Assembly: GCA_020284085.1 (NCBI GenBank)
Contig: JACEVL010000006.1
Span: forward strand, 193,280-257,279
Reading direction: 5' to 3'
Length of the DNA: 64,000 nucleotides
DNA from: Aporrectodea caliginosa
Taxonomy: Eukaryota; Annelida; Clitellata; Crassiclitellata; Lumbricidae
The notes below the pieces were generated by a model, which worked only from the letters and a program-made list of their open reading frames with translations, did not search any database and was not told the origin of the DNA. Positions within the stretch are counted from its first letter, which is position 1. The number at the start of each line of letters is the position of its first letter. This document shows positions 1 through 25,100 of this stretch, piece after piece. The position numbers and the translations under genes are program-made.

Positions 1-175
<175 letters not shown>

Positions 176-239
176 AAGAGAAGAAAAGACAGAAGAGGCA
201 GAGAGGTAGAGATAGAGAGGTAGCAGAGAGAGACTCAGT

Positions 240-860
240 GAGCGATAATCTTGAAAGTGTGCCATAATTAGAGGGCTCTTATTAAGCTTCTTTCTATACG
301 ACACTCTTTGACAGGTTAATGTATTGACCGCTCAGTCTGTCAGATACGAAGAAAGGGACGAAGTAATGACACGAAATGTCGAGGCAGGAAGCGAAAAAGA
401 ACTGTATGGAGAGAAAGACGAGAGAAGGGAAGTGGTAAAGACGAGAGAAGGGAAGGGGATCACATAGGATGTGTCTGTATGTCTGCCTCTATCTGTAGTA
501 CTCTTGCGTGTCTGTCTGTTTCAGTCTGGTCGCGTCGGTGGCTATACCTGTCAGTCTGTCTTATGCAAGCCGATACGGAACAGCTCTTTCCAGACAATTG
601 GCAAGTACCTGTCACTGTTTCTAAAGCAGGGCATTGAACATGGAACATGAACATTCCTGCCTGCCGTTATTCCACTGTTCAGTCATTTCCACAATTGTTT
701 CATCAAAATGCAGAATCTAGTAATTTCTAACATGTTGGACTATACTGTTGCTAAGTTTACATTCTGGACTTATTCTTTTCGTATTGTATTGTATTGTATT
801 GCTGCTATTGCATCTATAGATTTATAAAGCGCCTCTCACTTTGAGAGAGTCTCACAGTGA
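240..860. other. Intron sequence without recognised feature
   Basis: Unique AT/GC-mixed DNA with short CAGA echoes and a GTATT pentamer run at 780-800. A SINE-like TTTATAAAGCGCCTCTC tail is at 820-860. No GAF exon was found, so the next upstream PDE11 exon lies left of the window. Confidence 0.5.
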
Positions 861-1035
861 ACATCAATCAGAGGCGCTCCCAGTGCGAGAGACTCCGAGC
901 GAAAGGAGTTGTCTTAAGACAGCGAAAGGAAGCACCTGGACCACCTGTCATATCTGCTGCGGACTTGTCACGTTTTGATGGTGGTTTATTGTTGTTTAAT
1001 TCCTGTGGTCCTACGTGACCGCATAGGAAAGATGA

Positions 1036-1055
1036 CTTGTTGTTGTTGTTGTCGT

Positions 1056-1089
<34 letters not shown>

Positions 1090-1149
1090 AATGATGTTCT
1101 TGTTGTTGTTGATGATGATGATGACAATGATGATGATGATGATGATGAC

Positions 1150-1185
<36 letters not shown>

Positions 1186-1224
1186 AATGATGTTCTTGTT
1201 GTTGTTGATGATGATGATGATGAC

Positions 1225-1260
<36 letters not shown>

Positions 1261-1278
1261 AATGATGTTCTTGTTGTT

Positions 1279-1309
<31 letters not shown>

Positions 1310-1320
1310 ATGATGATGAC

Positions 1321-1359
<39 letters not shown>

Positions 1360-1375
1360 AATGATGTTCTTGTTG

Positions 1376-1422
<47 letters not shown>

Positions 1423-1447
1423 CGATGATGATGATGATGATGATGAC

Positions 1448-1489
<42 letters not shown>

Positions 1490-1546
1490 AATGATGTTCT
1501 TGTTGTTGTTGATGATGATGACGATGATGATGATGATGATGATGAC

Positions 1547-1596
<50 letters not shown>

Positions 1597-1640
1597 GGAG
1601 GAGGAGGAGGAGGAGGAGGAGGACGACGACGACGACGACA
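1036..1640. repeat. GAT/ATG array with higher-order structure
   Basis: Runs of GAT are broken at intervals by AATGATGTTCTTGTTGTTGT blocks, at least five times, giving a higher-order period of about 75-120 bp. It ends in GAG and GAC runs. Open frames on both strands are low-complexity artefacts. Confidence 0.92.
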
Positions 1641-2010
1641 GTACGTACGTAATCACCATCATTATCGTCATCATATTTTCGCATCGAAATAATTTTCTCT
1701 GAACTTTTGTTTCACCTGGAGTTGCGTTTGTCTTACATTAGCATTGTATTTTTGGAGCATAGTTTATTTTACATAGACATTTTTGATCTTACCTGAGGAT
1801 TTATTATCTGAGCTTGTCTCACTGTTCTTTGTCTGAGCTACCTTTTGTCTTACCTCAGACGTTACACGTACCTGTGTCAGTTTTCGTACCTGTGTCTATT
1901 TTGTCATATGTAGGCCTTCTCTGTCTGACCTAAGCATTCTTCTACTACCTTTTGTTTTATCGATTCTTTTGTCTTGTTTATTTCATTCCTGATCTTTTGT
2001 CGTAATATAG

Positions 2011-15952
<13,942 letters not shown>

Positions 15953-17159
15953 ACAGACTTCTAAACATATTCCGAAGGAGTGCAAATCGTTGACTTAGCG
16001 GATGCAAAATCCAGCTCAATTCTGAATCTGACATTATTTTCCGGTTGAATGTTATGAGGCGGAGGTGTGCGATAGCTTGTTCTGTGATTAACCATGCTGG
16101 AACATCGCCTCGCACATAGAGGTTTATAACCTATCCTTTCCACGACAGAAATATCTCGGGCATGTGGCCACTAGCGAACTGGGCTTTATAGGAGTACATC
16201 GACCGTATACTGTTGATTGGAAGCTCAGCCAGTGAGGGAGACGACCAGCAATTTGTCATCATACGTACAGCAAGGCTAAGGACATAAAGTTGCTAAAGCG
16301 TTTCATATTGAGACTGTCTCTCGGATCTATCTGACGCGACAACCATCTACAGTAATTATTTAATTGGCGAATATGACTGTGCTGTGGTCTACTGTTACAA
16401 GCCAATTAATGAGCGCTTGGACAACATTTGTGTCTGTCATTTTAGACACTACATTTAAGACTTTAAGAGTAACATTGTACGCCTGGACACGCAGTAGCCT
16501 AGGTACGCCTATGCCAGTGCATATTTTGACTGATTTGTCCCAGTAGTTTGGGTGATATGTCCCAGGTAATACTCTACTTTTAATGTTAATTTACAATATT
16601 AAATAATTAACCTTCTAAATTCTTCCCTAATAGTAGCCTAGTAGATTATTTGAAATTGAACGTAATGAAGACATCCATCGATTCCAGCCACAGATGTTAG
16701 ATATAATAGTGTCTTGTAAGATAATGTAACATGCATAGCATGACAGGGCAACGTAGGCTAATGACTTGGCTTTCTATAGATCTAGTATAATTATTCTGCA
16801 CTTGCATTGCCAGTGAAATCAATATCAAATTTAGATTCATTAGCCTAAACTGCCCTGTCATGCAACACGTGACATTTTTAAAACCAGTTTTGTTCAATCC
16901 CAGGATCATGACTAATGGACCGCAGAATAAACGGCTACATGAATCGTTGTTAAATTTTGAGGTTGGCTTATCAAAATGTCAGCCGGTCATATTGGAAAAT
17001 GAAGTTGGTCGTGTTTACTGAAGTTGAGGCTATCACTGATATATCGTAGCTGCAGCTCCACAGCGTGACTGTCACTCAGTCTGTCACTGACTTATTTATA
17101 TCAATTATTTTGGTGCTTTAAAAATACGGTTGAAACTAATAAGGTCAAAATAGCAGAAA
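15953..17159. other. PDE11 downstream DNA, no gene seen
   Basis: Unique sequence that should hold the 3'UTR, with a possible AATAAA near 16925 and a MITE fragment near 16536-16600. No further coding was recognised. Confidence 0.5.
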
Positions 17160-17310
17160 TGCCTATCTCTGAATATTTTCACGATTCCTCTCGCTAGGAG
17201 CGCTGACTGTAGCCTTGTTTATGTATTATCGGAAGTATTATTATTTCTATGTTGAAAGTGTGACGTAAGCCGAGTTTTGTGACAGTTTTGGTAAAATGGT
17301 AAACTGGCAT
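17160..17310 (-). mobile_element. Truncated inverted copy of the nested MITE
   Basis: This stretch is the reverse complement, with some changes, of 17775-17915 (shared CGATTCCTCTCGCTAGGAGC and the AAGTGTGACGTA-type end). It is about 600 bp away in opposite orientation. Confidence 0.7.
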
Positions 17311-17337
17311 AAAACTATGCCTGCTCCAATTTGGTAA

Positions 17338-17530
17338 AATAAACTGGCTAAAACGGGCTCCAGTTAGCAGCAGATGCTCTAAAATGCTTTGCCGGCCGGG
17401 GCTCGACCCCAGACCCCACTCGGAAGCTACGTAAAATGTAATGTAATGTAATGTAATGTAAATCCTCGAAAATTTCTCAGCGCCCACAAAAGCCACGTCA
17501 GGGAGACCAGCTTATTCGCCGGCGCTATAT
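17338..17530 (-). mobile_element. SINE-like repeat (family S4)
   Basis: GCGCCGGCGAATAAGCTGGT, CTCCCTGACGTGGCTTTTGT and GGGCGCTGAGAAATTTTCGA end in repeated ATGTA units (minus strand). Shorter copies occur at 13783-13865 and 24240-24345. Confidence 0.7.
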
Positions 17531-17623
17531 CAAATCAAGTCCGCTATAGCCAAACTCCTCTGTTCGTTTCGGTGCCAGGTCAAAATCCGGGGAGGTCAAG
17601 CCGAGGAGACAGCATGGTGCTAC

Positions 17624-18327
17624 CAAGGCCGTATTTAGGGGGGTGTTTTGGGTGTTTAAACAGCCCCCGAAATTAAATAATGTATAATATAAATATTGCA
17701 TTTAGGGGCCGTCCATAAAGTACGTCACGCTATTTTTGACCATTTTTACCCCCTACCCCCTGTCACAAACTGTCACAAAACTCGGACCACCCCCCTAAAG
17801 TACGTCACACTTTCAACATAGAAATAATAATACTTCAGAAAGCAAGGCTAATACATAAACAAGGCTTCGCAACAGCATTATTACTAGCGCTCCTAGCGAG
17901 AGGAATCGTGAAAAACACATTCAGGAGATATGCATTTCATGCTATTTTGACATAAAACTAATTAAAATGTTTGAGAAAATTTTTGAAAATTATTTTTAAA
18001 GCTATGAAATTCTAATAAAAAATTATAAATAAAATATAAAAAATAAATGTGTGACGTCACACATGGCCTGACCCCCTCCCCTGTCACAAACTGTCACACT
18101 TTCTTAAACCCCCTCCCCTGGAGCGTGACGTACTTTATGGACGGCCCCTTACTAACATATACGGTGTAAGAACTAAGAGCACTCATGTGAACTTAGATGA
18201 TGCAGCTCTACAGTGCTTTGAGAGATAGCGCTCCTCCAAACCCCTTATAGACGGTTGACTTGGTTGCTTGTCGGCTTGTTCAAGAACGAGTAAACACCCC
18301 CGAAACAAAATCCTGGCTACGGCCTTG
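17624..18327. mobile_element. hAT-type non-autonomous element
   Basis: 704 bp with inverted ends CAAGGCCGTA and a perfect 8-bp target duplication GGTGCTAC (17616-17623, 18328-18335). Its centre has been occupied by another MITE (17705-18148). Confidence 0.85.
17705..18148. mobile_element. MITE with GGGGCCGTCCATAAAGTACG ends, nested
   Basis: Inverted ends GGGGCCGTCCATAAAGTACG extend through GTCACGC. Subterminal CCCCTGTCACAAACTGTCAC motifs occur near both ends. It lies inside the hAT-type element, so it is the younger insertion. Family not assigned. Confidence 0.8.
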
Positions 18328-18429
18328 GGTGCTACGGTGGCAATCGTGATGATGGTGGTGGTGTGGTGGGCGCAGGAGTTGAATCAGGATAGGATATCTT
18401 GAAGAGTTCGGTTTTCAGTCGTGAGTGGA

Positions 18430-18790
18430 AAGCAGAAGAGGAGAGTTTGAGGTAAGAGGGGAGATAGGATGATAAGCACACTGGCGGAGGTCTTTTGGGA
18501 GTCTGTTCCAAAGAGCTGGTGCAGCATAGACTAAGGAGCGGTTGCAGAATTTCAGAGAGGATGAGACTGGAGGCCGGGATAGAGAAAGGTATGATGATGA
18601 GCGAGTAGACCCAGGTGGCTGAATGGTGAATAGCTGGCGAATGTAAGAGGGTTTAGACGTTTGAAGGGCATTGTAGGTAAGAGATACTATTTTTTAATGG
18701 ATGCGCTGAGGGACTTTAAGCCAATGTAGTGATTTCAGAACAGGGGTTATGTGGTGGTGTTTGGGAGTTTTGGTGACTGGTATAGGCTAC
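18430..18790 (-). pseudogene. Decayed non-LTR reverse transcriptase C-terminal fragment
   Basis: Reading the minus strand from about 18785 gives TPVLKSLHWLKVPQRIH, a stop, then KIVSLTYNALQ, PSYIRQLF and AAPALWNRLPKDLRQ. This is the characteristic end of LINE reverse transcriptases. At least one nonsense codon is present. It lies downstream of PDE11. Confidence 0.85.
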
Positions 18791-18799
18791 GACGCTCCC

Positions 18800-19685
18800 C
18801 AGACCCTCTTACCCCTAGTAATTGCAGACGTTGTCTAAGTAGTCCAAATCCGCTGAAATATGCACTGGCCTATGCGTATGTCACTGTTGATCATGTTTAC
18901 GCATCTGCAGACTTTATCACGTACCGTTAAGTGCGGTAACACAGCTTGTTAACAAAACCGAGACCTGCCGACCTACGTAGGCCTAGATATCCTACAGTTA
19001 GGGGCCTATCCGCGCGGCCTCTAGATACATAGAATAGTAGGCCTACAGAGTACAGATATAATAGTGTCGCTTCCAACACGGATAATGTGGCTAGCACGTA
19101 GCTAGTGTAACGAGAAACAACTGCCAGAAAGCACTATGATGCACTAAACGAAAATGTCTTAGGCGAATCTTTCAAACGCAAGGCACGATAGTATTAAATC
19201 TAATCTAATCCTGACTTATATAGCGCTTTATCATAGTACACTAGAGTGACACGGTGATGGGGAAAGCAGTAATACCGCGGTAAAATCCGCGGTAATGGTG
19301 TCAGAAGAGGCGGTAATAACGTGGGAATGGTAGCAAGGCCTGCGGTATTACCGTGGGGATGGAAATACAAGCGCGGTAGCCTATTTACCGCGGAAACGGT
19401 TATAACTTTGTCCACTGTAGTAATGAACTATCCATTAAGCTAACAACGTCTGCATACAATGTCAAGTCATCAGGCTGTATATAATTGAAATCCAATATTC
19501 GACATCTTTTCAACTTCAGTTAAGTATTCTGTATTAAAAAACTTAAGATTTAAACAGAAATGTTTATCGCACAGGAGAATTTCTATCTTCTTATTTTGCT
19601 TCATTGGGATGGGAATGGGGACGGGAACACACCTAACAGGGACGGGGTGGGGATGGGGACAGACCCCTAATGGGGATGGAGACAC
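18800..19685. other. Intergenic DNA, no gene seen
   Basis: Contains alternating CGCGGTAA/TTACCGCGG motifs near 19270-19400, degenerate and inverted. A short GGGGATGGGGAC repeat is at about 19606-19680. Confidence 0.5.
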
Positions 19686-20322
19686 ATCCATTTATCCATC
19701 CATCCATCCATCCACCTATCCATCCATCCATCCATCCATCCATCCATCCATCCAGCCATTTATCCATCCATCCATCTATCCATCCATCCAACCGTCCGTC
19801 CATCCATCCATCCATCCATCCATGAATCCATACATCCATTTATCCATCCATCCATCCACACACCTATCCATCCATCCATCCATCCATCCATCAGTTATCC
19901 ATCCATCCATCCAACCGTCCGTCCATCCATCCATCCATCCATCCATGAATCCATACATCCATTTATCCATCCATCCATCCACACATCTATCCATCCATCT
20001 ATCCATATCCATCCATCCAGTTATCCATCCATCCGTTCCGTCCGTCCGTCCATCCATCCATGAATCATACATCATTTATCCATCCCATCCATCATCCATC
20101 CATCCATCATCCATCCATTCCATCCATCCATCATCCATCCATATCCATCCATTATCATCCAACCGTCCGTCCATCCATCCATCCATCCATCCATGAATCC
20201 ATACGTCCATCTATCCATCCATCCATCCACACACCTATCCATCCATCCATCCATCCAGCCAGCCAGCCAATCCATCCATCCATCCATCCATCCATCGATC
20301 CATCCATCCATCATCCATCCAT
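19686..20322. repeat. CATC array, about 630 bp
   Basis: CATC units with a higher-order block of about 150 bp containing AACCGTCCGTC and ATGAATCCATACATCC, seen at least three times. Confidence 0.94.
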
Positions 20323-20329
20323 TGCCCCG

Positions 20330-22430
20330 TGTCACTCTCTAGTCCGAAGGAGGTCCGAGTCCGGGTCCAGCGTGGGTGAATTGAATCCAGTTCTTGTAGT
20401 TCAGAGATCTTGAATGTCAGACGATGACATCAAAAGAACGGCATGACAGAGTTTTTGACGTGTTCTTAAACGGCATTAAACAAATGTACAGAATCGTACA
20501 TATTTACAGGAACTGCGAGTAAGTTAATTACAAAGATTGTCAAAGAAACAGTAACAACAACAACCTTCGTATCGTCATCATCATCATCATCATCAGAGTC
20601 GTCGTCATCACCCATTGTGATGACAGTGTTTTTACTACGATTACCACAATTGAAATTACCAACAACTGCAGTTGTATGCAATGTACTAGATATTTATACC
20701 TCTCGAAGGCTTAACAGTTAAAAATTGTCCATTTCTACAACAAAGACCAAGGCCTAGACAACAAGACCCACATAACAAGACCAAGACAACAAGACCAAGA
20801 CAACAAGGCCAAGGCTAGACCTAAAAGTCAAGGCAGGTCAAGACCTTACAAGATGCCGATGTCCCAGATGAGACGTCATACTTCTTATAACCAAGGCCAT
20901 TAAATTAAGGTCAAGTACCACTGGGCTAAGGTCAGAACCTCGAGGCCTCAAACCAAGCCCAAACTCATTCTGGCAAGGCTGCAATAAACATTCCTGGTTC
21001 ACAAACTCACAACAGTAAAAGAACTTCAAGAAGAAACGTCCACAGACGAGTGCAATCTTATTCCCATACTTCTGACAGGCTCCTTAACACTTTAACAATG
21101 AGCTGCACTGGTTTCCACGTCATTTTCAATACATGCTAGTCATTAAAGTGTTAGACGTGCTACAAAAATGCCCAAACACACAGCAACAGTCCTGTGCTGC
21201 ACAGCATGATCACAATTTATTACAATTAAAGAGCACCACGGTCTATTTATTGTCTATGGTATCAGTCATCTGGCGTTAGCAAATTGTAACTACCCCTACG
21301 GTAGGGTCTCACACCACACGTGAAGAGCTTTCCAGAAGTTTCTACAAGGTGATTATATATACACATACATATATATAAATATATATTATATATGCGGTGT
21401 TAAATACAATTCAGTTTCATTATTACCCAACATACGTGTAAACATTCAATGACTTAAATGAGACTCCACTCTACAAACTTGTCAAGCATCTGATACCCGT
21501 CAGCCAATGTGCTATGCAAGTTCATTCTATAAACGTGTAATCAAAACATAATATCTTATAATTAGCTAGTTTTAAATATGACTTAACAGATGCTCAAACC
21601 TACAAACCTACGAACTCATCGATACAGAGCAATTGTTTTAAGCACCTGGCTAACCCAGCCATGTACTAACTAAAAATTGACAAATATTTCCTACAATACA
21701 TTTCCAATATTTTAACAGCTGAAAAAATATGCACCAACAGAAATTAAAAGCTTTATGTTGGAAATAAAAGGCTGCTTCCTTGAGAAGTTTAAATAGGTAC
21801 ACCTTACAGGAAAGGTCATGAACCTTCCTTCATAACAGCTCCTTAATGTGGCAGTCTTTTTGCCAAAGATCTTTTGCCAGCTGAAGTGCTGAGCTCCAAC
21901 TTTCCTTTCCACAGTACTCGATACTTGTGGAAAGGATACTTGTGTCTTTCCGTTGCCCTTTCAATATCGTATGCAGGCATTTTAAATAGAACAAATTAAA
22001 ACTGTCACCAACACCACAGCTCTGAAAGTCAAATGCATTAAATAGTCTACTAAAAATTACATTCTATCGAACTCCTCAGAAAAGGAAATCGGTAACGCAA
22101 GATAATTTAACACAATCAACGAATCCACATAGTAGACAAAAGAAAGAGCAAATAGAAAGGTGACGAACCAAACGTGTAGTCTACTGTAATGTATCATAAC
22201 ACACTGTAATGTAATTAGTGCTGTGCTCCTGTATGTAAGCAAAACATAGATGTTGCATGGACAAGACAAGTACAGGGTGCTGGCATTGGAGATGCGTCAC
22301 CATAGAATAGTTTATCGCATCGGATAGCAGCAGATCGCGAAGTACATACACACAAGGGTTGCATATGAAACATCATGCAGCATGTAATGGAAACAGTGTT
22401 TTGGCCACAGGTGTGAAGGATAAATCAAGG
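20330..22430. other. Intergenic DNA, no gene seen
   Basis: Unique AT-rich DNA with a CAAGACCAAGACAA repeat near 20740-20830 and a TCATCA run. No exon or element recognised. Confidence 0.5.
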
Positions 22431-22435
22431 CGGTG

Positions 22436-22862
22436 AAGGCTGATCAAACACTGTAATTAATTTTGTCGACAAATTTTAGGCAGTTTTTGACCCCCGCCCC
22501 CTTGTCAACAACTGTCAAACATTGACGGACCCCCTGAAAAATTATGTCAACAATCCCAGAACCAACCAACCCCTACAAAAAAGAAACACAATGGCTCAAT
22601 ACATGTAGAATCACTTTTAACCTCCTTGCCGTTAACCCCGAGTGTAACTCGGACCGGGAATTTTATGTAAAATCGGTTAACCCCGAGTCCCACTCGGGCT
22701 ACATGTATATATTATATATATACATATATTTATATACATATATACATATATATACATACATATATATATACATCATATATGCATATATATTAGTACATAT
22801 ATATATATGGTACATACATATACATGCATATATATATAGACATGTATATGTTCACGTACATA

Positions 22863-22896
<34 letters not shown>

Positions 22897-23845
22897 AACA
22901 TGCATATATATATATATACATATATATACATATATTTATATACATAGGTACATGTATATACATATGTATATATACATACATACATGTACATGTATGTAAA
23001 CACATATATAAATATACATGTAAATACCTATATTTATATATACATATATATACACATATATTTATATACATATATACATCATATATACATCATATATGCA
23101 TATATATTAGTACATATATATATATGTACATACATATACATATATATATACACAGACATGTGTGCGCACATGTTCACGTATGTAGTCATATATATATGTG
23201 CGTATATATATATACAAACATGCATATATATATCTATATATATATATGTGTACATGTATACACACATATACACATATACACATGTATATATATATATACT
23301 AATACACACATATATATATGCATGTGTATATATACATATACACATACATATATATGCATGTGTATATACATATATATACATATATATACATATATATGTT
23401 AATGTATACATATATTTATACATATATATGCGTATATCGGTAAATGTATACATAGCTATGTATGTATGTATACATAAATGAATATATACCTACACATGTA
23501 TATACATGCCTACATGTATAAATAAATGCAACGTTTTTGGCTAGTTTTTCTGGGAGATAATGCAAGCAAGGAGGTTAAAAAAATTTTTACACTAAAAAAT
23601 GCAATCTCGAATTTCTTGAAGTTTATTACCAGCTTTTTAGTAGTATTAAACATTAGCACTTTATACATTTTTAGCATTACTTAATGTTTTCGCTACCATT
23701 TAGAAGGGTCTGGTTTGATTCATTGGAAAAAATTTGTTGACGTCAAATTGTACCGAACCCCCTCCCCTTGTCAACAACTGTCAAACTTTTCCAAACCCCT
23801 CCCCCTATTTTGTTGACATAATTAATGGACGACCCCTTAGTCAAT
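22436..23845. mobile_element. MITE related to GGGGTCGTCCATTAATTA family, disrupted
   Basis: CCCCTTGTCAACAACTGTCAAAC occurs near each end (about 22490 and 23763), followed by an end reading ATTAATGGACGACCCCTTA on the right. The left end is degraded. The middle is replaced by a TTAA-flanked element. Confidence 0.6.
22621..23574. mobile_element. TTAA-flanked element filled with AT microsatellite
   Basis: Inverted ends CCTCCTTGC ... GCAAGGAGG are each bordered by TTAA (22617-22620, 23575-23578), as in piggyBac or Kolobok insertions. A GTTAACCCCGAGT motif is repeated just inside the left end. About 830 bp of the interior is a TATATACATA-type repeat. Confidence 0.65.
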
Positions 23846-23849
23846 GTAA

Positions 23850-24921
23850 CAATGTCAAGTTGAGATAATGGACGGCACATGAATCAGAGGAAGAGAAAGC
23901 AGAGTGGCGTTAGATGATATCAGGGATTAGAGCGATATGGACGTTCATACGTTGAGCATACTTATTGCCACAGGATGGAGATGAGTGAAAAACATGACGA
24001 GGCAAGAGACTGACAACAGGGAGTGAGCAAATGGACTTCAAGAAAGCAAAGAATGATTAATCGCTACTGTAATGATATGAAAGAAACGAATGCTTTCCAA
24101 GGAGAGAGAATCATCTGCTAGTCGTCACTGGCTGGTACTTACAGCAAGTATGGTAAAAGTAGACTGGAACCTCTTCATAACATCAGTTTTTTAACCGTAT
24201 TGTGTCCCACGTCATATATAAAGGTCGTGGAATTACATCATGTAATTTAAATCTCTCAAGTTTCTCAGTATCACACAAAAGTCACTCCTGGGAGCCCACT
24301 CAGCCCGGCTTATTCCCAGTGCCGTGTTAAATTAAGTCTACAAGAGCCAGACTGTTTGGGAAAAACATGCCTGCTGCTTTAAGATTTTGTGCAATAAGCT
24401 ACCTTGCTGAAATTTGCATTCCACTCCTTAACCCTAACAGGAGACACTCTCCTTAACTATTTTGTGCCATCCTACCAAAGAAACACTTGTGGTTGCCATA
24501 TTTTTTCGCGTAATGCCCACAACTATGGAATTCACTACCACCACATTTGAGCAATCCTAACCTTTCTCTTACCTCAATTTCCAAATAATTCAAAATTCAT
24601 GTTTTCCAAGCTACTTGTGCTTTTGAGGTGAATTCATACCTTGGCCCAACACAAAATTATGAATAATAATGATCTTAATAATAACAATGAAGCAAGTTAT
24701 AACATAACGACACATGTTACAACGAGGTTCCAGCGTACATGCCTAACACCATCACACCCACCACCATGTGAGAGGAACTTGCAGATTGACCTTCAAGGAT
24801 ATCACAACAACAGTGACCTCCAGTGCCGCTACAATCGGTCGAATTGAAGCACCACCTTTAAGGTCACCAGAAAACAAAATGCTCAAGGTTAAACAAAGGT
24901 TAAAACCCTTAAACACTGCCT
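23850..24921 (-). other. Probable ATF2 3' flank / 3'UTR
   Basis: Directly downstream of the ATF2 stop on the minus strand. It includes an S4 fragment. The polyadenylation site is not identified. Confidence 0.4.
24240..24345 (-). mobile_element. SINE-like repeat S4, diverged copy
   Basis: CATGTAATTTAAATCTCTCA, AAGTCACTCCTGGGAGCC and CCCGGCTTATTCCCAGTGCC match S4 in the minus orientation. Just downstream of the ATF2 stop, possibly within its 3'UTR. Confidence 0.6.
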
Positions 24922-25100
24922 TCAAGGCTGTTCACCGAGAAATTCTGATACTGTCACGATGACAGGCGGTCCACGAGCCACGTGGCCTCGTGACGCCATT
25001 GTGCTCAGTGCAGCCATTGCTATCTCTTCGGCGTTAGGCGTTATCACGATCGGACTGCTGCTCGTTACATCGTCAGACTGCATTTCAGTCTGGGCGACCG
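24922..25100 (-). CDS. ATF2: ATF2 terminal coding exon 11
   Basis: Acceptor ttgtag. It joins exon 10 in phase (G+CG) and runs 59 codons to TGA. It encodes AVAQTEMQSDDV, then EEIAMAALSTMASRG and PPVIVTVSEF. This resembles the C-terminal AVA..VLTQMA..IVMAPS region of vertebrate ATF2. The frame is open only with this phase. Confidence 0.82.

Noticed and set aside
868..1702. Open frames of 220-270 codons on both strands
   Set aside because: They are Ser/Ile/Asp/Met runs from a GAT/ATG array, with no non-repeat coding and no splice logic.
22544..23481. Tyr/Ile-rich frames up to 192 codons
   Set aside because: TATATACATA microsatellite.
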